From: JAFGGG01 sp964638895
GTDB taxonomy: Bacteria; Spirochaetota; Spirochaetia; SZUA-6; RPPD01
Direction: 5' to 3'
NCBI GenBank assembly: GCA_964638895.1
Contig: CAZWYY010000012.1
Span: 1 to 64,000, forward strand
Length of the DNA: 64,000 nucleotides
In this document: one piece after another, positions 9,354-17,475 of the stretch
How positions within the stretch are numbered: position 1 is the stretch's first letter
Layout: every line of letters starts with the position of its first letter
The notes under the pieces: generated by a model
The model's database searches: none
What the model was told of the DNA's origin: nothing
What the model saw: the letters and a program-made list of their open reading frames with translations, nothing else
Made by a program: the position numbers and the translations under genes

Positions 9354-9382
9354 ACTATATCATAGAGAGTGTGTTTCTCCAA
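9354..9382 (-). promoter_or_regulatory. Promoter of the regulator-kinase operon
   Basis: Minus-strand TTGGAG (9377-9382), 17-base spacer, TATAGT (9354-9359). It lies in the divergent gap between this operon and the small plus-strand membrane-protein gene. Confidence 0.6.
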
Positions 9383-9486
9383 GTAAGGGGGAAAAAATCC
9401 ACAATGTTTCCATATTTTGCCACATTTTCTCCTTTTTTATCCATTATAAATAGGGTAATCCAATACCGGATTTAAGAGGATAGATT

Positions 9487-9699
9487 ATGAAATTCCTGCG
9501 AATATTTTTCCTGATTTTCTTATTAACCTGCGTATCACTTCCCTTTTGCTTTTCCGCGGAGGGGACCGCCGACGCGGCCCATGCGGTGCCGGACGGCCCG
9601 CAGTATGAAAAAATAATTATCGCCATAGGCCTGTTTGTGGCCATCTCCGCCGCTTTTCTTAACTGGGAAAGCAGGTCAAAGAAAAAGAAAAATAAATGA
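9487..9699 (+). CDS. Small exported/membrane protein, unknown
   Basis: 70 residues. A typical signal peptide (1-23, ending CFSA), a short polar stretch, one membrane segment (about 43-59) and a very basic tail (KKKKNK) give a type I membrane topology with the tail inside. The start has AAGAGGA eight bases upstream. It is divergent from the ChvI-like regulator, so it might be a target or accessory of that system, but nothing in the sequence proves it. Not recognised as a family. Confidence 0.6.
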   Translation: MKFLRIFFLIFLLTCVSLPFCFSAEGTADAAHAVPDGPQYEKIIIAIGLFVAISAAFLNWESRSKKKKNK

Positions 9700-9759
9700 A
9701 GCGGTATCCCCCCCGCCCGTAAGGACACGCAGCCGAGGCGCGGCACAACTGAAGGGATG

Positions 9760-10011
9760 TTATCTCAGATGAGAGTACGGACAGCGCGGGGCATGGTGTT
9801 TTCCGCTTTGGTACCTGCCGTCAAGCGCGTCGTTCTTATGCTGAACGGTGTATCCCATGTTTTTTAATTTCAGCAGCAGGGTTTTCCTGCGGGACCTGAT
9901 ATTCCAGCAGGCCGGGCACACCCCAATGGTGGCCGATTCTCCGGTGTCCGGGGAACGCACGAATACCATGGCCCTGCCCTGGTTTACCGCCTCTTTCCTT
10001 CCCATATACAT
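9760..10011 (-). CDS. Small hypothetical protein with CPxC motif
   Basis: 83 residues, starting at an ATG with a strong AGGAGGGAGG site immediately upstream; the frame is open further upstream but those codons lie in the end of the VanZ-like gene. It contains CPAC at about 32-35 and a His/Cys-rich tail (HHAPRCPYSH), which might bind a metal. Rich in Lys/Arg. It is the last gene of the run fusA - ATPase - VanZ-like - this gene. Function unknown. Confidence 0.5.
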   Translation of the reverse strand: MYMGRKEAVNQGRAMVFVRSPDTGESATIGVCPACWNIRSRRKTLLLKLKNMGYTVQHKNDALDGRYQSGKHHAPRCPYSHLR

Positions 10012-10043
10012 GGTCCCTCCCTCCTCGACCGGACCCCGGTCGC

Positions 10044-10409
10044 TTATACGGGCGCTACCTTTAGTGTAATCAGGGTGCCTAAAACCGCGCCGCAAAAATC
10101 CATGATTCCATCCAGCAGTTCGGGAGTTCTCCCGGTGTAGCCCTGTAATATCTCGATACCCACACCCCACAGCGTACAGATGATCACTGAGAGCATAAGC
10201 GCCCATAATTTATGCGGTTTCTTAATATAGAAAAAGAAGTACCCCAGCGCGCCCAGTACCAGGTACGCCGCAGTATGCAGAAGCTTGTCCGTGAAGGGGA
10301 CCCCGATTTCCGGAATGGCCAGGGTTGGCAATAAAGACAGCACAAGGATGACCGCCGCGGCCAGGGGAAAAAGCAGGTTGATTAACAGGTGAACATATGG
10401 TTTATGCAT
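10044..10409 (-). CDS. VanZ-like membrane protein
   Basis: 121 residues with four predicted membrane segments (about 7-28, 45-62, 67-85, 100-117). It has the VanZ-family features FTDKLLHTAAYLVLG near residues 38-52 and IEILQGYTGRTPELLDGIMDF near 86-106. VanZ homologues are small membrane proteins; one confers low-level teicoplanin resistance, but most have unknown roles. The gene overlaps the upstream ATPase gene by eight bases, so it is co-translated with it. Confidence 0.8.
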   Translation of the reverse strand: MHKPYVHLLINLLFPLAAAVILVLSLLPTLAIPEIGVPFTDKLLHTAAYLVLGALGYFFFYIKKPHKLWALMLSVIICTLWGVGIEILQGYTGRTPELLDGIMDFCGAVLGTLITLKVAPV

Positions 10410-11109
10410 CTTCGGTAATGAGCAGTATTTTGGGATCCAGCTTTAAATGCAGATCTTCGGTTACCGCCTGTTCATGGTCTTTTTTTAACTCAAGCCTGAT
10501 ATACCCCTTTTCCGGCTTCAGGGTGACAAGGATCGCCGTTGCGGTGATATACGGAGAAAAGATTTCCGGGATACCCTGCGCGTCTACGGCGTACTCCCCG
10601 TCCGGGAGGGAGGCGCTGAACCATATTTCCATATTCAAGCGGGCGGCGAACTCCTTAAGGAGTTCAAAATCCGCAAGGGAGCCGTCTTTAAAGGAATACC
10701 CGTCAAAGATAATGCAGTCGGCGGCGAACGAGCCCTGGGTTACCATGGCCTCCAGGCTCCCGATAATCTGCTTCATGGCGATACCCTTCTGGCTGAAATT
10801 CATGATGACGCGGTTCTTAATGATCTCGTCGTGCACTTGCATGGCGTTTTCCAGGCTGCGCCTGCCGGCGATCTCCTGAAAAATATCCTCATACCAGGCG
10901 ATGATATGCGAGGTGTTGCTGGAAAAGGAAACGTGTATCACGTGTTTTCCCTGAAAGAGCTGGTCCGTTGCCAGGTGCACAAGGCAGGCGGTCTTTCCCA
11001 CCCCATTACGCGCCGCGATAATCCCGATATTTCCCTTACCCACACCGCCGTGGGTGGATTTCTCCAGAATGCGCAAGGGACTTTTCTTGATAAGCTCGGC
11101 TTTTACCAT
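10402..11109 (-). CDS. RecA/KaiC-like P-loop ATPase, unknown role
   Basis: 235 residues. Walker A AARNGVGKTA (about 32-41) and a Walker B-like strand CIIFDG (about 152-157) sit in a RecA-type layout. No helicase, DNA-repair or circadian-clock domain is added, so it is not clearly DnaB, RadA or KaiC. AAAGGAGAG precedes the ATG. It follows EF-G by 24 bases and overlaps the VanZ-like gene, so the three are likely one transcript. Its function is not known to me; a regulatory or membrane-linked ATPase is possible. Confidence 0.7.
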   Translation of the reverse strand: MVKAELIKKSPLRILEKSTHGGVGKGNIGIIAARNGVGKTACLVHLATDQLFQGKHVIHVSFSSNTSHIIAWYEDIFQEIAGRRSLENAMQVHDEIIKNRVIMNFSQKGIAMKQIIGSLEAMVTQGSFAADCIIFDGYSFKDGSLADFELLKEFAARLNMEIWFSASLPDGEYAVDAQGIPEIFSPYITATAILVTLKPEKGYIRLELKKDHEQAVTEDLHLKLDPKILLITEDA

Positions 11110-11133
11110 AGTTTTTGACTCTCCTTTTATCGC

Positions 11134-13215
11134 CTAATTTTTCTTCTTGGCGGCCTCATAGTCTTTGATCAATTTTTCCGCAATGCTCTGCGGTGTTTTA
11201 CCGTAGCGCAGGAACTCCATGGTGAACTCGGCCTTTCCCTGTGAAAGTGAGCGCAGCACCGTCGAATACCCGAACATTTCACTCAAAGGCACCTCGGCCT
11301 CAATGCGCGAGAACGCACTGTCCTCGCTGGTGCTGACGATCATTCCCCGGCGCTGGTTAATGCTGGCGAACACATTGCCCTGGTACTCGTTGGGACTTTC
11401 CACCACCACCTTCATGATCGGTTCCAGGATTTGCGGGGCGGCCTTCCTGTATATCTCCCTGAACGCCCCGATGGCCGCCTGCTGAAAGGCGATATCGGAC
11501 GAATCCACGGGATGGTAACTGCCGTCATTAATGGTCACCCTGATCCCGACCACGGGAAATCCCAGCAGTGTTCCTTGTTCCATGGCTTTCTTGAACCCCT
11601 TGTCGCAGGACGGAATAAACTCTTTGGGGATCACCCCTCCCTTGGTGCCGTCCACGAACAGGTAGTCCTCCTGGTCCCAGGGTTCGATAAAACCGGCCAC
11701 GCGCGCGAACTGCCCGGCCCCGCCGGTCTGCTTTTTATGCGTATAATTGAACTCAACCGTTTTGCTGATGGTTTCCCTATAGGCAACCTGCGGCATGCCC
11801 GTTTCCAGCTCCACCTTGTATTCTCTTTTCATGCGCTCCAGGTACACGTCCAGGTGCAGCTCCCCCATGCCCTTGATGATGGTCTCGTTCGATTCCGGGT
11901 CTACATAACTCTTGAAGGTGGGGTCCTCCTTGGAGAACCTGTTGATGGCCTTGGACATATTGTCGGAAGACTGCTTGTCTTTTGGTTTTACGGCCAGGGA
12001 GATTACCGGTTCGGGCACGAACATGGATGTCATGGTGTAATTTAACGAGGGATCGGTGAAGGTATCGCCGGACGCGCAGTCGATCCCGAACAGGGCCACG
12101 ATATCCCCGCTGGGCGCGCTCTCGATATCTTCCATGTTGTCGGCGTGCATGCGGACCAGCCTGCCCACACGGAACTTCTTCTGGGCCCGCGAGTTATAAA
12201 GCTCAACCCCCTTTTTTATCTGTCCCCGGTATATGCGGATGTAGGTAAGCTGGCCGTACTGGCCGTCCTCCAGTTTGAAGGCCAGGGCTACGGGAGGAAG
12301 GGAATTTTCCCCCTTGAGTTCCACAGGCGCCTCATTGTTTTCCAGGTCCAGCGCCGTGTTGGGAGTGTCAAACGGCGAAGGCAGGTAGTTGATTACGGCG
12401 TCGATCAGCGGCTGCACGCCGATGTTCTTATAGGCCGAGCCCAACAGTACCGGCGTAAACTTGCATTCGATGGTCCCCCTGCGCACCGCTTCAATTATCT
12501 GTGCGGGCGTAGTGGCGCCCTCCAGGTAGCTCTCCGCCAGCTCATCGGAAAACATTGACACTGCGTCCACAAGCTCTTCATGCCTGGCCGCGGCCTCCTG
12601 CGCCAGCCCGGCGGGGATCTCATCTATCCGCAGCTCCTCTCCGCCCGGGCCGTCGAAATACACGGCCTTCATCTCCACCAGGTCGACGACACCCCTAAGC
12701 TTATCCTCAAGCCCGATGGGAAGCTGCAGCAGCGCCGCGTTGTGCCCGAGCTTCTCTTTCAGCTGGTCCTTCACCTTTATTGGATCGGCTCCCACCCGGT
12801 CGCACTTATTGACAAACGCGATCCTGGGCACATTATACCGCTTCAGCTGCCGGTCCACCGTGATGGACTGCGACTGTACGCCGCCCACGGCGCAGAGTAC
12901 CAGAATCGCGCCGTCCAACACGCGCAGCGCGCGCTCAACCTCGATCGTAAAATCAACATGTCCGGGCGTATCGATGATATTAATGGAATGGCCTTTCCAC
13001 TCAACATTGGTGGCGGCAGAGGCGATGGTAATGCCCCGCTCGCGTTCCAGCGCCATGGAATCCATGGTCGCGCCCACGCCGTCTTTTCCACGCACCTCGT
13101 GCATGGTGTGGATTTTTTTGCAGTAAAAAAGAATCCGTTCGGTAAGCGTGGTTTTTCCCGAGTCAATATGGGCGCTGATCCCGATATTACGCATATGTAC
13201 ATTGTTGTCGTTCAT
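11134..13215 (-). CDS. fusA: Elongation factor G, spirochaete/mitochondrial EFG1-like type
   Basis: 693 residues; the GTPase that moves tRNA and mRNA through the ribosome. G1 is AHIDSGKTT (15-23), then RGITI switch region, DTPGH (G3) and NKCD (G4), followed by domains II-V of normal length. The Ser in AHIDSGKTT and the GKDGVGATMDSM segment resemble the EF-G group shared by spirochaetes, planctomycetes, some deltaproteobacteria and mitochondria (EFG1), in which translocation and recycling are split between two paralogues. The ATG at 13215 is chosen over 13293 because the extra 26 residues are hydrophobic and precede the ribosome binding site. A promoter lies 50 bases upstream. Confidence 0.95.
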   Translation of the reverse strand: MNDNNVHMRNIGISAHIDSGKTTLTERILFYCKKIHTMHEVRGKDGVGATMDSMALERERGITIASAATNVEWKGHSINIIDTPGHVDFTIEVERALRVLDGAILVLCAVGGVQSQSITVDRQLKRYNVPRIAFVNKCDRVGADPIKVKDQLKEKLGHNAALLQLPIGLEDKLRGVVDLVEMKAVYFDGPGGEELRIDEIPAGLAQEAAARHEELVDAVSMFSDELAESYLEGATTPAQIIEAVRRGTIECKFTPVLLGSAYKNIGVQPLIDAVINYLPSPFDTPNTALDLENNEAPVELKGENSLPPVALAFKLEDGQYGQLTYIRIYRGQIKKGVELYNSRAQKKFRVGRLVRMHADNMEDIESAPSGDIVALFGIDCASGDTFTDPSLNYTMTSMFVPEPVISLAVKPKDKQSSDNMSKAINRFSKEDPTFKSYVDPESNETIIKGMGELHLDVYLERMKREYKVELETGMPQVAYRETISKTVEFNYTHKKQTGGAGQFARVAGFIEPWDQEDYLFVDGTKGGVIPKEFIPSCDKGFKKAMEQGTLLGFPVVGIRVTINDGSYHPVDSSDIAFQQAAIGAFREIYRKAAPQILEPIMKVVVESPNEYQGNVFASINQRRGMIVSTSEDSAFSRIEAEVPLSEMFGYSTVLRSLSQGKAEFTMEFLRYGKTPQSIAEKLIKDYEAAKKKN

Positions 13216-13264
13216 GTCAGATCCCTGATAGTTGTTTTCCTTGATTATAATTGGTAGAAAGGAA

Positions 13265-13293
13265 AATATAATAATCCGCAGGAGCGAAGTCAA
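13265..13293 (-). promoter_or_regulatory. fusA promoter
   Basis: Minus-strand TTGACT (13288-13293), 17-base spacer, TATATT (13265-13270), about 50 bases before the fusA ATG. Confidence 0.65.
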
Positions 13294-13304
13294 GCAAAAT
13301 CATC

Positions 13305-14570
13305 TTAAAAATTCCTTTTAAACACGCTTTGTGTTTTTTTCAGAATCAGATCCGCGTCCAATGGCTTGATAAGATAGCTGTTCACCCCGAAACTGACGGC
13401 CTTTAATATCGTGGTGCGCTGCGATACCGTGGAAAGCACGATCACGGGTATATCCATCCCCTTTTTTTTAAGATAATCCATAACACCGAAACCGTCTATA
13501 CCCGGCATCAGGATATCCAAAAACACCAGGTCAAAATCGGTTTTTTCACAGGCAAGGATAAACTCCGTGCCGCTGCCGTATTTATGAATATTCCACCCGG
13601 TTCCGGTGAACGCGGATTCCAGCAGCTCCTGGATGAGTTCATCGTCATCAACTACGGCTATGTGCGCCGGGCGGCGTGTTTCCGCGGTAAAAAACTGCGG
13701 CAGCTCATCCTGCTCGCGGTGGAACTTGAGTTCCAGGCCCGCCTGGCCCCCGGTTTCACCCTGCCCCGGGTTGACCAGGTTTTGTTTCAGCATTGTTTTC
13801 CCGCTGGAAACAAACTGCGAAACATTTAAATCGAAGATTCTGTCCATTACCTGTTCCAGGCTCCCGGCCGCCTCAATACCGCGGTATTTTTCATCGGCGG
13901 CCAGAAAGGTCCTCACCGGCGCGGCCGTGGTCAACACCTTTATCCGTGCCGCCCCGGAACCCGTGGCCGCGAGGATCGTGTCGAACAGGAGCTCAAGTTT
14001 GACCGTGTCGGCGGGGGTAAGCTTCAGATCGGACATGATAACCAGCACCTTGGGCCGGGTTACCCTGAAAATCTGAATAAGTTCGAGTATCTTATATTTC
14101 AGGACCTCAATCTTATCGGTATTCAGGCCCTTGGCGATCTCGATAAAAAGCACGTTTTCGTTGAAATGAACATCAAGCATACAGGGGGTCGGCTCCACTG
14201 AAAGCGGAATACGCAGGCCGTCCGCGAGCATGCTCACCAGGATATCAACCCGAATAGGTTTGGGAATTACCTTGAGTATGTTATGTTTTTTCATATAGAC
14301 CGGATCGGGCATGACCTTAGAGGAAGTAATAATTACAACGGGTATGTCCTTTATGGTGGGGCTTTGTGTCTTTTTTTCCACGATCTCGGTCCCCCTCAGG
14401 CGGGACAGATTGAAATCCATAATGATGATATCGGGCCTTGCACTGAAGATTTTGGAAAGACCGTCCAGCCCGTTTAAGGCTACGGTTACCTCTAGTCCGA
14501 GTTTGGCGCACTTTTCCTTCAAATACTGCTGCAACAGGGATGATTCATCGATAACCAGCACATGTTTCAT
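13305..14570 (-). CDS. Double-receiver signalling protein (REC - middle domain - REC)
   Basis: 421 residues. The N-terminal receiver (1-120) has Asp51 in IIMDFNLSRLRG and a conserved Lys near 103. The C-terminal receiver (about 300-421) has VVDDDE, LVFLDILMPGIDG and SYLIKPLD. Between them, about 125-250 forms an alpha/beta domain (NENVLFIEIAKGL, VLVIMSDLKLTPADT) reminiscent of a STAS-type fold; that is inference. There is no output DNA-binding or enzymatic domain. It is the last gene of the set REC - Hpt - REC-x-REC downstream of phoH, which looks like part of a phosphorelay whose kinase is elsewhere. Confidence 0.75.
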   Translation of the reverse strand: MKHVLVIDESSLLQQYLKEKCAKLGLEVTVALNGLDGLSKIFSARPDIIIMDFNLSRLRGTEIVEKKTQSPTIKDIPVVIITSSKVMPDPVYMKKHNILKVIPKPIRVDILVSMLADGLRIPLSVEPTPCMLDVHFNENVLFIEIAKGLNTDKIEVLKYKILELIQIFRVTRPKVLVIMSDLKLTPADTVKLELLFDTILAATGSGAARIKVLTTAAPVRTFLAADEKYRGIEAAGSLEQVMDRIFDLNVSQFVSSGKTMLKQNLVNPGQGETGGQAGLELKFHREQDELPQFFTAETRRPAHIAVVDDDELIQELLESAFTGTGWNIHKYGSGTEFILACEKTDFDLVFLDILMPGIDGFGVMDYLKKKGMDIPVIVLSTVSQRTTILKAVSFGVNSYLIKPLDADLILKKTQSVFKRNF

Positions 14571-14608
14571 ATTATTAAGGTATAACGAAAAAGAAATTTT
14601 AACAAGAT

Positions 14609-14974
14609 TTAATCGGGCGCACCGTGCCGCTTGTTTAAAATCTGCGCCGAAGCGGCCCGCAACTCGGCCAGGCAGTCATAAAGCTCCTTTTTTTGTTTCG
14701 CGGTTAAAGCCCTGTCGTGTTTCATCGGTGTCACCAGGTATTCCTCACATTGGTGCGCCGCATTTGAAAGCCACCTGAATCCGAAGCTTCCGCCCGTACC
14801 GCTTAATTTATGAAGTTCCATGTGCGTCCGCAGTGCAACCTCCCTGTCCCAAGGCGCTTCCAGTAACAAACTGAAATCTTTTTCAATTTGTTCGAGACGC
14901 ACCGGCAGCCTTTGCGAAAACTTGTCTCCCAGGCCCTGCAATGTACGGCCGATCGCTGATTTTTTATCCGTCAT
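14609..14974 (-). CDS. Hpt-domain phosphotransfer protein
   Basis: 121 residues, mostly helical, with the histidine phosphotransfer signature HKLSGTGGSFGF; His55 is the likely phospho-acceptor. Stand-alone Hpt proteins shuttle phosphate between receivers. The gene starts the base after the receiver gene's stop, so the two are translationally coupled and probably partners. Confidence 0.85.
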   Translation of the reverse strand: MTDKKSAIGRTLQGLGDKFSQRLPVRLEQIEKDFSLLLEAPWDREVALRTHMELHKLSGTGGSFGFRWLSNAAHQCEEYLVTPMKHDRALTAKQKKELYDCLAELRAASAQILNKRHGAPD

Positions 14975-15361
14975 CTAATGTGCTTCCCAGATTTTTTTTA
15001 TAGAATCGGCCAGGGTGAGCGGATCAAACGGCTTGAAAATTACGTCCATGACTCCAAGCTTAAAATACTGCCTGGTCTCCTTGGGCTGCACCTTGGCGGT
15101 TAAAAAAATCACCGGCGTTGCGGCAAAGCCTTCAAGCAGCCGCAGCGCTTTAAAGGTGCTTATCCCATCCATATCCGGCATCATCACATCCAAGATCACC
15201 AGGTCGGGTTTAAACTCCGGGGCCGCATCAAGGGCTTCCCGTCCGAAGCTGCAGATGCGCACCTCAAACCCGCCCACGTCCACCAGGGCCAGACGCGCGA
15301 TTTCCTGGATATCCGGATCATCCTCCACGTACAATATCTTTTTTAGCGGTTTGTCGGCCAC
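14975..15361 (-). CDS. Single-domain response regulator
   Basis: 128 residues, one receiver domain only: VEDD at 12-15, phospho-acceptor Asp58 (LVILDVMMPDMDG), conserved Thr in FLTAK and Lys in VIFKPFDP. It has no output domain, so it should act by protein contact or by passing phosphate to the adjacent Hpt protein. It lies 12 bases after phoH on the same strand. Confidence 0.9.
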   Translation of the reverse strand: MADKPLKKILYVEDDPDIQEIARLALVDVGGFEVRICSFGREALDAAPEFKPDLVILDVMMPDMDGISTFKALRLLEGFAATPVIFLTAKVQPKETRQYFKLGVMDVIFKPFDPLTLADSIKKIWEAH

Positions 15362-15373
15362 TCGGCCCCACTC

Positions 15374-16672
15374 CTACAGCAGTTCCGCCGCCAGTTCTGC
15401 CAGGTCGCTCCGTTCGGATTTCAACAGGGTTATGTGCCCGAACAGGGACTGCCCCTTGAACGCGTCCACAAGATAGGTCAGACCATTTGAATTGGCGTCA
15501 AGGTACGGACTGTCTATCTGGTACGGGTCTCCCGTGAGCACCATTTTAGAGTTCTCCCCGGCGCGGGAGACGATTGTTTTGATTTCATGGGGAGACAAAT
15601 TCTGCGCCTCATCTATTATGATGAACTGTGAAGGCAGAGAGCGTCCCCGGATATGAGAAAGCGCTTCCAGCTCAATCATGTTATTGCTCAATAACTGCTC
15701 CATGCTTTTTATGGACTGGCTTTTATATACGCTGAGGATATATTCAAGGTTATCGAAAAGCGGCTGCATCCAATGAGAAAGCTTTTCCGATTTTGCGCCC
15801 GGAAGATAGCCGATGTCCTTACCCAACGGAATTACCGGCCTGCTGACCAAGACTCGAGTATATTTTTTTTCCTCTATCACCTTATGCAAACCGGCTGCGA
15901 TCGCCAGGAGTGTCTTGCCGGTTCCGGCTTTCCCCATGATGGTGGCCAGGGTAACCGAATCGTCAAGGAGAATTTCATACGCCATGCGTTGTCTTTCATT
16001 TAAGGGTTTGATGCCGCAGACCGAGAGCGCCCCGATGTTTACATACCGCAATACCTTCTTTTGGCTGTTGTACTGGCCGAATTCGACCTCATGGGCATCC
16101 TTCTGATTGAGGATTACGAACTCATTGGGAGTAAACTCATTGTGCCATTCTATGAATCCGTCATCCTTTAATACTTTCATGGTCTCGGCCGAAATATCGA
16201 GTTCACGTACCCCCGTATACAAGGCATTGATATCCACCTTCTGCTTCTCATAATCAACCGCCTTCAGCCCCAGGGCCGTGGCCTTTATCCGGGCGTTGAT
16301 ATCCTTGGAAACAAAGAATACCCGTTTACCTTCCTTCTGCAGTTTATAGGCGGTGAGTAGGATTTTATTGTCGTTTTTCTCAAGATCAAGGTCCACGGGA
16401 AGCGCTTTATCGTAATGCAGCTCCACCCACAACAGCGAGCCGTTGTCAAGGCGTACGCCTTTATTAATGTCACCGTGCCTGCTGATTCCGTCCAGGTAGC
16501 GGATGGCCTCCCGCGCATTGCGGCCGCGTTCGTCGCTGTAGGATTTCAGACGATCCAATTCTTCCAGCACGGTGAGGGGAATGACGATTTCATTATCCCT
16601 GAAAGAATAGATTGCGTCATGTTTGTGAATAAAAATATTCGTGTCTATGACAAAGGTCTTTACATTCTTCAA
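15374..16672 (-). CDS. PIN-domain/PhoH-family ATPase (YlaK-like)
   Basis: 432 residues. An N-terminal PIN domain (about 5-140, VIDTNIFIH with conserved acidic residues) is fused to a PhoH ATPase (about 220-432) with Walker A GKAGTGKT (247-254) and Walker B FIIIDEAQNL. PhoH2-type PIN-PhoH proteins are ATP-dependent RNA-cleaving and unwinding enzymes. The start is a TTG at 16672 with GGAG six bases upstream; the nearby ATG leads straight to a stop in another frame. It is the first gene of the run that includes the receiver, Hpt and double-receiver genes. Confidence 0.9.
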   Translation of the reverse strand: MKNVKTFVIDTNIFIHKHDAIYSFRDNEIVIPLTVLEELDRLKSYSDERGRNAREAIRYLDGISRHGDINKGVRLDNGSLLWVELHYDKALPVDLDLEKNDNKILLTAYKLQKEGKRVFFVSKDINARIKATALGLKAVDYEKQKVDINALYTGVRELDISAETMKVLKDDGFIEWHNEFTPNEFVILNQKDAHEVEFGQYNSQKKVLRYVNIGALSVCGIKPLNERQRMAYEILLDDSVTLATIMGKAGTGKTLLAIAAGLHKVIEEKKYTRVLVSRPVIPLGKDIGYLPGAKSEKLSHWMQPLFDNLEYILSVYKSQSIKSMEQLLSNNMIELEALSHIRGRSLPSQFIIIDEAQNLSPHEIKTIVSRAGENSKMVLTGDPYQIDSPYLDANSNGLTYLVDAFKGQSLFGHITLLKSERSDLAELAAELL

Positions 16673-16724
16673 TACATACTCCGCCCGCGATTAATTCAAA
16701 GCTTACTATGATTCCGGTAAAAAT

Positions 16725-17390
16725 TCAATTTATTTTGATCATTGCCAGCAGGAACCTTTCCAGGTCTTTATAAAATCTAAAGGTCAGGTCCGCCACACTT
16801 CCCTTCACCGGTTTATGACTCAGATGCGCGGTCTTTATACCGATCTGCGAGGCGCCGATGATATCATAGCGGTAGTTGTTGCCCACGTAGAGGGTGGCCT
16901 GTGGGAGTGTATTCAGCCTGCGCAAAAGCTCCCTGAAAGGGGCGGGATGAGGTTTTAAATAACCTGTTTCCTCCGAGGAAAAGGCGCAGTCCCAAAGACC
17001 GGACAGTTCCATATTCTCTAGTTTTCGCTGCACGGGCAGGTCCGAAAGCACCGCTATTTTCATATCCATCCGCTTTAGTTTTAACAGCAGGTCTTTGACG
17101 CCGTGATACGGTTTAATATATTTGAATACCGCAGGCCATTTGTCGTACACAACCTGACTGATAAGCTGTTGGGCCTTTTTTTCGGCGATATGCATTCTGC
17201 CGGCAAGCAGCGACGCCTGGAGTTTATAAAAGTCTCCCACCTCCCGGTATTGCCTTATCTGTTTTCTGACGATACGGAAATGGTTGAGAAAACGGGGATA
17301 CTGTATCCCGAGTATGATAGAAGCCAGGAACATCTTATAATCGGGGTAAAGGGTACCGTCTATGTCAAAGGCAACAGCTTTTATCTGCAT
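16725..17390 (-). CDS. HAD-superfamily hydrolase
   Basis: 221 residues with motif I AFDIDGTLYPD (Asp9, Asp11), motif II VLSD (about 114-117), and motif III/IV region YVGNNYRYDIIGA. It belongs to the phosphoglycolate-phosphatase/haloacid dehalogenase-like group with a helical cap. The substrate cannot be told. It has its own promoter and is not coupled to neighbours. Confidence 0.85.
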   Translation of the reverse strand: MQIKAVAFDIDGTLYPDYKMFLASIILGIQYPRFLNHFRIVRKQIRQYREVGDFYKLQASLLAGRMHIAEKKAQQLISQVVYDKWPAVFKYIKPYHGVKDLLLKLKRMDMKIAVLSDLPVQRKLENMELSGLWDCAFSSEETGYLKPHPAPFRELLRRLNTLPQATLYVGNNYRYDIIGASQIGIKTAHLSHKPVKGSVADLTFRFYKDLERFLLAMIKIN

Positions 17391-17432
17391 GTAGTGAAAA
17401 CCTGATACGTATTATTACGAAACTAAAACGAT

Positions 17433-17460
17433 AGTATAACGTGAAAAATGCAAAAATCAA
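17433..17460 (-). promoter_or_regulatory. Promoter of the HAD hydrolase gene
   Basis: Minus-strand TTGATT (17455-17460), 16-base spacer, TATACT (17433-17438), about 40 bases before the ATG at 17390. Confidence 0.55.
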
Positions 17461-17475
17461 TATATTTTACAAAAA

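Noticed and set aside
11431..13257. Plus-strand open frames of 200 residues or more opposite fusA
   Set aside because: The minus strand is unmistakable EF-G; these frames have no ribosome binding sites or family resemblance.
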